In this document: in pieces, positions 9,447 to 21,900 of the stretch
Layout of the letters: every line of letters starts with the position of its first letter
Position numbering within the stretch: position 1 is the first letter of the stretch
Source: Rhizophlyctis rosea
Lineage: Eukaryota > Chytridiomycota > Chytridiomycetes > Rhizophlyctidales > Rhizophlyctidaceae
DNA length: 64,000 nucleotides
Direction: 5' to 3'
Assembly (NCBI GenBank): GCA_027596075.1
Contig: JADGJC010000008.1
Coordinates: forward strand, 193,170 to 257,169
Notes under the pieces: generated by a model
Told to the model about the DNA's origin: nothing
The model's input: the letters and a program-made list of their open reading frames with translations, nothing else
Databases searched by the model: none
Position numbers and translations under genes: made by a program

Positions 9447-12400
9447 TCAATAATGCCTCCTCCCATAATTGAACTTCACCCTAATCAAATACCTAACAAC
9501 AACCTGACTAACATCATACACAATATACTCATTGTAAAGCAACGAGCTCCATTTGGTTTTGCTGGGCAATCCCTGGTCAGTCGGTGGACCCACCGGCATC
9601 GCAAGCGATGCCTCGCCGTCCACGTCCATCTTGGAGCTTCCGCCTTGGGTGTTGATGTTTGCGTCGCTGTCGTCGAAGGAGCGGTAGGGGAAGGGGACGA
9701 ACTTTGTGGGACCGGTTTTACCGCATCCTGTTGGGAAGTAAGTTCAATTCGTGGACCATACTGGAAGGAGTATCATTTACGTGTAATCATACCCTTGGTA
9801 CTGCTCTTTCCCTTCGGTAATTTCTCGACATATTCAGCATCAACGCGTTCGTACATGTCACCTAAAGGATGCGATGGTCAAAGTTGTCCCAAACCCATCA
9901 TACAAAGAACGATCTTCACGAATTGCAGGACGTACCCAACGCAACCTCACTCAAAATCAACAGACCCGTCGGGTTTGAAGGGTTTGCGAAACAATAGTTC
10001 GCCGATTTGCTGACCATGTCGGCAAAGTAGATACCCTTACCGAACCTGTTGATCAAAGATATGAGATTTTTTGTCGTAACGTTGCACTGTCATCAGCTCC
10101 ACATTTACATGTAACCAGTAACAGGCGCCTCGGGCGGAGCGATCCTTAATCCTTGACTACATGGCAACAGTTTCACGGCGTCAGCTTAATATGCCAGGTA
10201 CCGACAAGTCTGCACACAACCTACATACCTCAAAATACCCGCAAAATTCGTGACACGACTTCCATGCCAAAGCACTTTCCTATTATCCAACTTATCATAT
10301 CCACCCTTCTCAAACCGCTCCCTCTCGCCCTCCCGTTCAACTTTCAACACATCCTCAATCTCCAAAGTGTAACTGGTATGTGTCGGCGCGTGCGTCGTGC
10401 GCAGGCATTCTTCGACTAACTTGTATTCGTTCTGTGAATGATCATCAACACACTTGTGGACAGATGGTCAGGGTAAAAAGCGACAGGCACATACCGAGCC
10501 CCTTTCAACAACATCCATCCTTGTTTTCAGCGACTTGTAGTGCACGTCAATCGGGTCGTCCTCCTTCTGCTCGTCGCCGCTCTTCAACAAAGTTGTGGCG
10601 ATTTCCATATCGCGAAGCGTGTCGAGCATTTCCACTTTCGATTGGATGATCTGTTGGACAGCAATGAGCGTAATGCACGGAATGCGGCGTTTCGAGCACG
10701 CTGAGTTCAAGCAAACACTCACATCCTTATTGTTTAACAACGGCGCATTCTCATGTCCAAAGTCATGCGGGACGCTGTGAAACGATTTAGCTATCAGTTA
10801 CAACTTGCTCAAGAGCACGAGATGCGACATACAGCGTAAAGAACTGATTGGAAAGCGCAATGATCTGGCCATGACTCGGAGTCTCTTCGCTCGTCACCAG
10901 TTTCATCGCTTTGGAAAGACACTCGTAAGCAGACGTGATCATGTTCTTCGAGATCTTGCCGAGAGGCATCTAGATCATACCACGGTTAGATGTTGTCTGA
11001 GAACATTGAAAGCAGGGCAATGCAAGTGCAGCAGACCTTTGCTAGGTCGATCTCCATCTCCTTCAATGTTTCCCTCATGGCCTTCACATCAAAAATCAAT
11101 TGCATCAAGTTCTGGATGGGTTTTGCCAGCTTAGTCTTCGAACCGGCCTCCACATTGGAACTCTGGCCCAATTTGTCGTCCTCATCGCCGAAATCGACTT
11201 CCAAGGGGAACATCAGACCGGGACGCTATGAAAAATAATGGTCAAATCTTGCAGTCAAGGGATGAGTTTCAACGAATGGCAGCGACATACTTTCGTTTGG
11301 TTGGGCGCACCAAATTCGTTGCCACACTTTTCCAAATACAGTACGCTGCATTGAAAAGGAGTTCAACTCAGTGACGTTATTTCCACACGAGAAGAAGACA
11401 GCCCTCAACACTTACCGGAAGGTTTCCCTGGCTTCCTGCTTGGACACGGGATCACACTTGACCCCGCCAACGGTTGTTCCAACCCGACCCCAAGACCTAA
11501 GCGAAAACGTTAAGTTGTCAATCCTTGACAGCTAGGAATTTCCGTTGATAAACTGCACCTAAACAGATGGCATGATCCACTCCGATCTGGTTCAAGCACC
11601 TGATATTGCAATGTTCGTATAAGCAGCGCGTCAAAAACATTGATCACTTCAAGAACGGACCTGAAGCTTGTAATAGCTGTTCTTCGCCGTCTGTACGTCC
11701 GCCTTTGCCAGCACGATTGAATATAACAAATCTTTCTCCTTCAACACGTGGTGCGAGGTTTCCAATCCTGATTCCGGGTCCACAGCGGCGCCGCCCTTGA
11801 CCGTCAATTTGGTAACCTTCGATGACCGTTCCTCCTCCAAGCCCTTGATTTGCCTGTTAGTTCATACGCCAATGCAGTAAGTAGATTGGAAGTAGAAAGA
11901 GACCTACCTCCGCTTTCCGCTTCTTCTCCCCAGCACTAACGGACGTGGCTTCCTGGCTGTTGGTTACAAGGATATACTTCGGATCGCCGTGATACAACCG
12001 CTTCTTTTGTTCCAAGCAATCTGTACCGCCGTGCATTAACATTGTTCTGAAAACTATTATCGATTCATCACTCATACATACCAGTAATGTAACTCTCATC
12101 CACAACGTCAATCTTCCATTCCTCCGCCTGTTGAGTCTTCGTCGACTTTTTGTCCACTTCCGCTTTGTTACTGATGACAAACTTGACATCCTGCCCGATC
12201 TTGCTAACAACTTCCCCGCCGCCTTCCTCAACCAATGCTTTGTATTGGGCTTGGGTTTTAGACAGTTTTCCGGCGAAGGAGAATGCACGTCCTTTGAACG
12301 GCTGGTCGGTGTCGATGACGCGCGTAGCAGCTTCGGCGCGTTTTTTGATGAGTTCTTCCCGCATGTTTGTAGTGGTCGTGGGAGCGGCTTCGCGCTAAAG

Positions 12401-14497
12401 ACATGGTGTCAGATGAGATTGAATTGCACAAGGTGAAGAGGGCGCACCTTCTGGTTGAGGATACGTTCACGAGGCTGCCATTTGTATTCCGCCAGCCAAT
12501 CCTCGTCCATTTTGTCCTCGGGAATCTCAAACTGAAGCAGGTATGAAAATCGTGTCCGACATTGCAATCGGCAACTCCATGCTTACCGCCTCAAACTTCG
12601 GCTCGACCGTAGCGTACGTGCAATTAGTCCACTCAAGCTGCGCAGGGCAGCGGTAGTCGTATTCTTTTGCCACCAATCTGCTTTGTTTGCATTCGGGGCA
12701 CTACATACCAAACCATCAGCCACGATTCACCGAAATGCACCATCACACCACTTGCGAACCTTCTGTGTTCGGCCAAAAACCATTGCGTCTGCCAGGTATA
12801 TGGAGAGGTCGGCCTCCGTCCATCGCGGGTGGACCGCATACCCATTGGCCTCCAACATTTCAATGCACCACTTCTTCAGACCGCGACCGGCGTCCGCCTT
12901 GATCTTGTCGCGCATCTCCCAAATCGCCTTGCTTTGATCACGTAGCTTGACGACATTCGGGTCAACCGTTGCTGGCGCGGCATCACCGGGCTTTTCCGAT
13001 TTGACTGCAGCCTTTCCTTTGCTGTTTTTCGATCCTGTGACAGGCTCGTCGGCAGCTTTGTCTTCCTCCTTTTTCACCTTCTCAGCTTTAGCATTGCGAC
13101 CTCTTGCCGCACGCTTCTTTGGCTTCTCATCTTCCTCTGGTTCGTCTTCCGCTTCGTCTTCCTCCTCATCCTCTTCAGCTTTGGCTCCACGCTTTCTCTT
13201 TTGTGTCGAGGATTTCCTTTTGCCCTTGCCCTTTGCCGGCTTCGACGTTGCTTCTTCATCGTCCTCTTCCTCCGGTTTCTCCGGGATGGCTGTCAACAAA
13301 TTGGTGTGAAAATCGGAAAATAGCAGCCGGGTAACAATATAGATGCCAACTTACGCTCATTGTTGATGAATGCATTCAATAACTTGACGTCGTAAGGTTT
13401 CAGATCTTCGTGCCCTGAAATCATTCGCACCATGAATCATGCTCTTGTTTTTCTCCTGATGAAAAGTGCCTTACCATCTAAATCTTCAAGTGCAGTGACC
13501 TTGTCCGCAAAATTCTCGAAGAAGCATTTAGGCTGAAGCAAGAAATCATTGTCAACCATCATCGAATCCAGGACATTGACCTCGTCTGATACTGACATGG
13601 TGCCATGCTGGGATCTTCGGAGGAAATGGCCTATCATTCTCCATCATGAACGCGACACGCAATTCTCCCGTCTGAATCTTCTCGTCACATCCTGGTCAAA
13701 GGTCCGAAAGGGTGAGGCTCAAACATGAGCTTACATTGGGTGAAGGCTGCGAACACGAAAGTGGACGCTCATGCTCACATACCGCGGCATGAGCTTCTAC
13801 TGCTCTTCGCGTAGTCACATTGGAGACCGTCGGGATTCGCCTCTGAAAGCCATCATAAAGATTATGGTCAGAAGGCCGGAAATACATCTGACGCAAAAAA
13901 CTTGACGTGGACTGACTTTTCGGTTTCGCTTTGCTGCTCCCACCACCGCCGCCTGCTCCACCGCCAGACACCTTCTCTCGTAGAGATTCCTGATCTTCCC
14001 AGCGCAAGTCATGAAAGCCGTGAATGTTGTCCTTGGAGAAGAACGCCATCAGTCAGTCGCACATTACACCGCCGCATGCATCCTGACTGTACATACGGCG
14101 ACTATACCCCGAGAGACTGGCTTCTTCATGACTATGGGAAAGATGCATGAGATAATAGAGTCGACCTCCCATATCACTTCAAGACTTCTACTCACGACAA
14201 GCGACGTGGTGCCAGTTTGGTTGCAGACCGTCGAAAAACGCTTAATAGTATATCAGATTTGCCCTATCATTGAAAGGAAGCACCACTTTCATACATGATT
14301 GAGTCAATGTGGCAATCCGGACTGTCCCTTGACCAATATTGGATCGGCATCCTTTGCATTGCGAACGCCCCGACTATCGTCACCGAAAAGAAACCGTTAA
14401 GTAGTTCACACCATTGTCGCGACAAGTTAAAATCGTGCTTCACAAGTATAACCTTGGCATACTCGACTTCGAAGTCACCAGCTTGCTTGCCTGACAT
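9447..14497 (-). CDS. PARP1: PARP1-type poly(ADP-ribose) polymerase, all domains
   Basis: DNA-damage-activated poly(ADP-ribose) polymerase. I place 27 exons from ATG 14497 to TGA 9447, about 1,120 aa (human about 1,014). Domain order: zinc finger 1 ([16 protein letters not shown] ... NWHHVAC), zinc finger 2 ([14 protein letters not shown] ... AWHHPKCFF), an acidic/basic linker with likely nuclear signals ([15 protein letters not shown]), the PADR1/third zinc domain ([12 protein letters not shown] ... [12 protein letters not shown]), BRCT ([14 protein letters not shown]), WGR ([12 protein letters not shown]), the helical regulatory domain ([14 protein letters not shown]) and the catalytic ART domain. 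The H-Y-E triad is intact: LWHGSR, GIYFADM and LYNEYIVYD. Exons 4/5 (donor GTATGT at 14096) and 20/21 (10832-10775) confirm phase. The exon 15 start (11843) is the least certain junction. Head-to-head with the BRAT1 homologue. Confidence 0.93.
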
Positions 14498-14922
14498 AGT
14501 TCTACTGTCAAGCGGCCAAAGATACGTGGGAAGGTATTGGAAAAGTCCACAAGATGAACTGTGGGAAATGTAGATGAGGTTGTGGGTGGAGGCAGTTTGA
14601 CAGCTGGACGCGTCAACCCACCCACCCACATGGCGCCGCAGCAATTGCGCCAGATGGGCCACGGCTATTTTTAGGCAGCCAGTCATTGCGGTGTTGCCTT
14701 TCTTCACCAACCTCGCCAGGTTTTGCTTGCGAAATCTGTGCGTCCCATGTAGCCTTATATGTGACCAACAAAAGGCATACACTGCCACCCGTGACTCAGT
14801 TCAAACATAGCATTCGACTAGTGTTCATTGGCGTAAATTTTACGTTACATGTGTAGGAACAAAGCTGGAGCGCGGAGAAAGTGAACGATACGATCACGTC
14901 CTCACAGGACCACAAAGGAGCC
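14498..14922. promoter_or_regulatory. Bidirectional promoter region PARP1 / BRAT1 with ACGCGT box
   Basis: 425 bp separates the two start codons. An ACGCGT hexamer (MluI cell-cycle box in ascomycete yeasts, bound by MBF) lies at 14608-14613. It is flanked by a perfect 9-bp inverted repeat, TGTGGGTGG at 14581-14589 and CCACCCACA at 14622-14630. That this drives S-phase expression of both genes is inference. Confidence 0.5.
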
Positions 14923-17900
14923 ATGGCAGTAGACGAAGACCTCGCCACCCTGCAGTCTGTGCTGTCAGGGCTATCAAAAATGAGTGAGGTAGATGTTCTA
15001 CTTTCAACTCTCCACTGCGCTAGTCTGAAGGAAAGGTTTGTAGGATATCACGGACCCCTCGCGGCACGAGAAGCTTCTTTCTTTCCTCCAATCCAACGCT
15101 GAGAAGGGACCTTCAATGGTGCACTACATGATTGCCGAACTGAATGCTCTAAGCATCATCAATGTATGAAAAGTGCAATGCATGCGGATGAATAGTGCAA
15201 TTATATCAACAGCTGTTGATCAACAGGACTGTCTAAAACATTCCGATTACCGAGTTCATTCACTCAGTTTGCGTTTTCTCGGTAGCTACATTTATCCACC
15301 TCTTTCACGGCCTGCTCCTGAGTGCTGAACATACCTTTGCCAGGCCATTTAGTTGCTAATGATGTAGATAAAGGCAACATCTTTGATGCTGTCAGAACAG
15401 GCTATCCTGACATCTTAGAGTTTGTTATTTCAACGCTCCAAAGTTCCACATCCCCAGCACCTCTCAAGTATGGATGCTTGGAGATGATGCGTTTGTGTTC
15501 GACTTCACACGGAGCAGCTGCATGGTATGTCACAGGCTAGATCGAAGCCATGACAAAGTCTGATGGCATCTGTACAGGCTGTTGGATATCAAGTGCTTGC
15601 TGAATATTGTCTTGCGGGCATTCTCAGATACGAATCTATATGTGAGTTAATTCGAAGAAATGTACGCAGTATTGTCGACTCAACGCTACTGCAGGTCATG
15701 GAATCTGTTTGCAGTCTTCTTGTGGCGCTTATCAACCGAACTCAACCGTCCCACGCATCCCGCACCGATCCAATCTACGATACTCTTCTTCAAACCCTCC
15801 TCGCTCCCGACGGCCTCTACAGTCATCTCCAACGATGGCTGCTTCCTACTTCTTCCTTCGATTCCAAACTCGCTGCACTGGAACTGTTGTGGAGATTGGC
15901 TGAAACCAAATCCATGGCCGCCTGGCACTTTATGCGAAATGGATTAATGGTATGTAATGATAGCTCGACGCGATATCGTTGACCGAAAGCTCATTTGCAC
16001 GTACCAGATCAAGGAATGCTGCAAACTCTTGACCGACACGGACCGCATCGTGCAGGCCCGTGTTATTGATATTTTGATATGCGTATTCACTTGGGCGCCA
16101 TCGCCAGTTGATTTTCTGCGAAATAATGACAGCACAACAGTGCCTACATGGAAAGCCGAGGAGCAGCCATGCCAATCCATCACCAGACCATACCCACCGG
16201 CGTCCGATGCATTCCATCACATCCGCGACACGACGTTACATTCCCTAGCAACTCAGAAACAACCAGCAACGATGGCGCAAAGTCGAACATTGTTGTCCGC
16301 CATATTTGGCACTTTGCGAATATTGGCGGCGCTGGCCCGGCGTTCTCAAATTTCGCAAGATGTGGATTGGCTGGTGCGCGTGTTGGCGAGAGTTGGTGAA
16401 GTGCTGGTAGATTTTGCGGAAAGGAGTGGAGAGATGGGGATGATTGTTGTGCACGTGTCAGGTGTGGAGGGTGGGGAATGTGCTGCGAATATTGTGCAAC
16501 AGGTGTGGATTCGCGGGGCATACATACTTCCCGAAACGTATCAACGCATATTTATAGGTGCAAGCCCTCATCGCAAAAGAAACGGGTCCGAGACGGAACA
16601 TGAACATCCGCACAACTCTTATGGAACTTTGCCGAGCGTACGGGGAGGTTCTTGAAGCCGAGAGTGGGACAATGCAGGTATCTAGCCCTGTTTTCCAAAT
16701 GGTCAAAATTGTGGATTTTGAACTGGTTCCAGCCCTTCTTGGCTCTGGCGAAACGTGCTTTACTTCTGGACGATATAATGTCGGACGTGAGACTAGTGCA
16801 AATCATACTGGGCGTATGTTTGCTCGTTTCGCGGAATTTGACTTTGCTAGAGAACTCGCCCGAAGACTTTGTTCGCTACCAACAAGTATGACAACAATTG
16901 TCGCCAAGCTCGTTGCATATATCTCTCTGACTTTCTCACTTTATGTGAAGCTATTCGACATTTTCTGCATCTGTTTGGATCAAGGCGGGACGCAATCGCA
17001 AGTTGTCAAGCTGGCATTGGAGGGGATCGTGCAACTGTTTCATGTTGACGAGTTTATGAGGCGGGTCAGCGGCGACAAGGTAGATTGACTATGCGCTTTT
17101 GTTTGCTGAGGGGGGCAATAATTGCACCATGATCGGCAGTCATTTGAATACTGATCTCCTCGTTAGACGCACTCTGAAAATTTCGTACGATTACTCACTG
17201 GAACAGTGCGGAGTTCAATATGGGATGTTAGAGATACGGGATTGTGGTTCATTGCAGGATGCTTTGAAAAGGTGAGGAAGGGTGGCAGTCGCGCTTCCAT
17301 ATGACATTTAACGTATATCGTTTGAACGATCCGTCCATATCGCAGGGATCCGAAGGATCAACATCAAGCGCGATCTCTCAATTTGCAGTCAATCACAATT
17401 TTCCGACATTAGCCGTGGAGTCTTTGCTGGACGAAGGGCCGTACGTTCGTGCCAGTGCTTTGCTAGCGTTGCAGGTGAGTTTCGAAATGCACATTGTCTC
17501 CTGCTTCCCGCAACATGGGCTCACAATTTGCCCATCCAGCGGATCATGCAAACGCCCGTCGCAAACCAACATCTTCACGCCGTCAACCAATACACCAATA
17601 TCATGCGCACAGTAGTTACGCTACTATCTGATTCGGAAGCCTTTGTCCGCCGCGCAGCGGTCGAGTTTGTTATTGCATTCATCAATGTTGATGGTGAAGA
17701 GGAGCTGTTTGGAAAAGGGGAGGGAAAGATTGGGAGGGAGCAGTTGCAGCGGATTTTGGAGGATGTGGATTGGGAAGTTAGAGCTAGGGGAGTGGAGCTT
17801 TTGGGAGCGTTGAGCTCAGTGAATGACAATGTGGAAGATGGGAAGATTTGGGAAATGGGTGGGAATGAGCTGATCTCGAAAATGGTATGTGTGCAGCGCT

Positions 17901-18252
17901 CCACCGGTAGGGCGACCATCATTAACAGAATCCCGCCTAGGCTTCCGACCCCTCCCGCGTCGTCCGTATCCAAGCTCACGACCTAATTACCAAAATCATC
18001 AACACCAACTCCCAACAACCGCCGTCTGGCAACTCTTCTTCCGATCCTCCATCATCCAAACGCCGTCGACTCCTCCCGACACAAATGGCGGATCTTGTGG
18101 ATGCGTTGGGAAAATTGGATTTAAACGCGTTGAAGCAGTCGACAGTTGCCGAGCATTTGTATCAGGAGGCGTTGGATGTTGATCGGAGTGTGATGGAGGA
18201 GTTGGTGGGGAGGAATGAGGGGAATAATGTGTTGGAGTGTTATGATTGTTGA
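14923..18252 (+). CDS. BRAT1: BRAT1 homologue (HEAT-repeat protein)
   Basis: Fourteen exons, all GT-AG and in phase: 14923-14988, 15044-15163, 15227-15281, 15344-15524, 15578-15641, 15695-15949, 16008-16502, 16558-16677, 16733-16885, 16951-17079, 17167-17271, 17346-17474, 17540-17884, 17941-18252. Product about 842 aa (human BRAT1 is 821). It is helical throughout, with HEAT-like units. Blocks characteristic of BRAT1 appear in the right order: EKLLSFLQ near the N-terminus, then SSIWDVRDTGLWFIAG, GPYVRASALLALQ, EAFVRRAAVEFVIAFI, DVDWEVRARGVELLG, and near the end DALGKLDLNALKQSTVAEHL, finishing ECYDC. In animals BRAT1 acts with ATM signalling and binds the Integrator endonuclease INTS11, with its C-terminal tail reaching the active site. 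The Cys/Tyr-containing end fits that. A KRRRLL run may be a nuclear signal. Confidence 0.85.
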
Positions 18253-18984
18253 TGGGATGGGTCTTTATCTTGACTCGGACGAGAATGTTCTGCTTGCACA
18301 TGCTAATAGCGGATATTGTAACACGATGTTGACACGTTCTGCCTACCGGCCCTCATGAGCGGTATTGAGAAAGCTGAACATTGGTAGCGTCTTGAGAAGA
18401 AGATATCTGATGTGAAAACTCTAAAAAGCGACACAACGGGGCTTGAATTCTGACTTGGGGGAAGCAAAAATAGGCGGGGATAGGGCATCTTCTTGGCGCT
18501 TGTGAGCCAAACGATTCGATTATGTGATCACACAACCATACTCCCCAACGCGTTTCAGGGTCCCCCAGCTGGCAGCAAAGGCTCCGATGTCAGTCCATGA
18601 GCCTGGGATAGGACCCTCTCTGCCTTGAAGGATTCGATCACTCATCGACAGTCGACAGCGGACGCTGGCCGGATCTAGGGGACTGTCGGTGCTGTTTCCA
18701 ACCGCGTAAGAGATGTTTCATCACCACAGTCCATAGTGAGCATCCACATGGTCCAGTTGAGGGATCCAGCTGACATAAGGAAACTTTCATGGGGCAATCG
18801 AAAAAGCGGCAATCGACCTAAACTTTGCACAAAGAGACACGCTACAAATTGTTAAAAGCTAAAACCATCTCCGTCCTTCTTGCAACAAGTAATATGCCTG
18901 TCGCTGTTTGCGTTAACCAATATAGATATTATCTGTACATATTATATACCTCATATATCGGATCCTTAACGACGACCTGACAGC
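18253..18984. other. Intergenic, promoter side of the class C GPCR
   Basis: No coding signal. An A/T-rich run (about 18921-18960, ATATTATATACC) just upstream of the GPCR start is a candidate TATA-like region. Confidence 0.4.
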
Positions 18985-21900
18985 ATGATTAGCAGACATT
19001 CATCATATCTGCTACTGCTGGCGGTGCTGTCCACCTTAGTTAGTAGCATCCATGCGCAGCTATCTATCATGCGTCAGGGCTATAGTGCCGCATGGTACGA
19101 TGCCAGTTATGGCAATACAGCTGGTCCCATCGATGTCACGGCCTCGGTAACCCCGCCAGCGGGTTTCGAGTTTTTGTCGACATATCAGTACACGCTTAAT
19201 CAGTATGGCACAATGGGATGGAGACATACGAGTTTCTGGTGGGTTACAAGATACCAGAAGTTCCCTTACTTTGTGTTTTTTCTACAGGTCGGTGCTTGAG
19301 CATGTAACCGTTTTGAGTGAAAGTAACCGAACTGACCGCTTTCCTCATCAGAGCTCTATCATGAATGAATGGTCCACGGGCATCCGAGTGGAAAAGAGCG
19401 GTGCTCCTCAACCAGGCTCTCATACACAACTGGCCTCGTTGATAGACTTGTCTATGATCGAGACCATCGGCAACTGGACAAAGTATAGCATCAATACGAC
19501 CGCGCTGGCGGCTATCGGCATTTCGCCTGAGCTCGACATCATCGAAGTTATGAACTGGGGAAGTGTAAGTTCACTGCACACAAGACCGAACAAACAAATA
19601 CAATCCTTCTCACGACTACATTTGCAGCCGCATACACTGTATTTCACAGGATTCTTTGGGAATGTAGGTGCCAAGCTGGAAAGTCAGATGAGCTAAATTG
19701 AGCTGTAACTTCCTCAAATTTGTGTTGTAGCTGGACGGAGTGTCCAGACCATACGGAGAACCCCCACTACCAGAAGTTATCATCAACGTCCCTTGGACAT
19801 TCGTCACCATGAATGCTACAGACCTGAAACCCGACACAGGAACAAAGATACAATGGCTTTGCTCTGATACTCTTCCCGCTATAGAATGTGAGTGACTCGC
19901 ATCCCCAGCGCATTTGCTCTTTCCTTATCACAACAGATTGAGCGGCATCCTTCTTCCATAATAGACCCAGATCTTGCTGGAGTGAATATCCAAGGATGGC
20001 GAGGGCAAATATACTAGAGAATAATGGGTTACACGTGATGGAAGTACAAGCTAATCAATCATCTAATGACAGCACGAACGTCAGCATACCATTACCTATG
20101 GACCTGAACACAGCATTTTATGATGGTGCCTCGTGGCATATCCAGGCAATGTGGGAGGTAGCTTCTCAAAAAATGGATTGGCTTTCGTGAAAACGTTGCA
20201 TGCTCACTCTCTGACCCATACGCAGTCATGGAACAGGACCATAGACGCTTACTTCTGGCCACATCCAGCGTTGGTATGCGGTGAGTTATCTGACGTGAGT
20301 GAAGATCAGGATCACGGGGGGGAAAAGCACTGATGATCAGGGCATATCTCCTTTTCCCAGGGATGCACAACGCCGACTGGATCGAAGTCGGAAACTTCAC
20401 ACAAGCGGGCGCACAGAACGTCATTGTAGTATGGGTGCCGGAAACACAACACGACCAGGCCCATGCCACGGCTGCGTATGCGACTTATGTGAAGAATACG
20501 CGGGTGAATGGGACCGATACGGTGGCGTTTTTGCTTTATATTCGAGGGCAGGAGTATGTGAGGGTTCGGCTGGAGGGTATGAGTTGTGGCCGTGTTTCTG
20601 CAACGTAATGTGAATTGACCAAATCGTTGCTAGAATGGGGATGGCTGGAACAGGCCACCACGAATTGCAGTGATCCTCTTCCCACACGACATTGCCCGGA
20701 TCATATCATCTTCAAGGACGAGCAGATGGGATGGTTACGGACGGGTCGTGATATGCTACAATCGCTCAGTGAGTTTACTCACTAATCGCTCATTAATTAA
20801 TGCTCCTTCACCTAACAAACATTTGGCATCCGGCACCAACAGATGGTTTAGAGCGGGCGTACTTTCGAGATACCGGGTATGAATTCATACACTTTGCAAT
20901 TGCAAGCAACATATTAACCATATCCTACACATACTCGCAGCTACCTAGCATCAATCGAGGTACGATTCTAAAACACAGATCCCTCAAATACTAACCTGCT
21001 GGAGATCCCTAACATCAGACCCTTCGTCAAATTCTCAGATTGAGCCCGTACTGCAGAAATACACAATTTACAGCGAAGAAAACTACGCCATGCCATTCTC
21101 ACTGCTGCTGGAACCATGGCTTGTGAACAAAACCACTATCGCCTCGCTTAGATTGACGATGCCTCCAGACGGTAAGATTTTGCATCCTGCACAGGGATGC
21201 TACAATTGCCAGATGTTAAGCTTGGTACCACAGGAACGAATGAAAACATCTGGGGTGCTGCGTGGTGGGAGACATGGAATATGACGACGCTGCAGAAGTA
21301 TTTGGATGCGATGTATACTGCTGGTGCGTTGTTGAACTTTTACATTGCTATGGACATATGGTTTGATGGTCATGGGACATTCTATCTGAGGCTTTTTGTA
21401 TGATGCTCGTAGGCTACAACAACCTCCTTCCCCTGCCTGACGAAGCCGTCGGCGAAACCAAGTTGGCCACATACCTTGGATTTCCGTACGGGGCGTCCAT
21501 TTTGGGCGTTAATGGCCGGTAGTTGCATTATGCTTTACCCAATCTTTGAGGGAATGCAAGCACTCACAAACCAGCATTGCCCATTATCCAGCTGCGGCAT
21601 GGACGACCGGATGGTCAAGGCTCTGAACGAAACACTCGTCCGCTGGCGACGGATGACGAACTGGACCTATGGAGAGGAATCGGGAGGATTGTCTATGGCC
21701 GGTGTCCCTTACACGCCCGGTGTCCTTCCTTGGCGGGGGACATACCCTTGGTATAACCTGTCGGCGGAAACTTTTGAGGAGTGGTTGGCGAGACCGCCGT
21801 TAGATGATCCTCGCTTGGAGCCATTGTTCACATATAAGGACCCGATCAATATCGACCCGCCTAATAGAGTTACTTCATATCCTGGTAGGTATTTTCATTG

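Noticed and set aside
13437..13637. Start of PARP1 at an ATG near 13598 (MSVSDEV...)
   Set aside because: That stretch is an intron: removing 13596-13533 joins AWHH to PKCFF and completes zinc finger 2, and upstream exons supply zinc finger 1.
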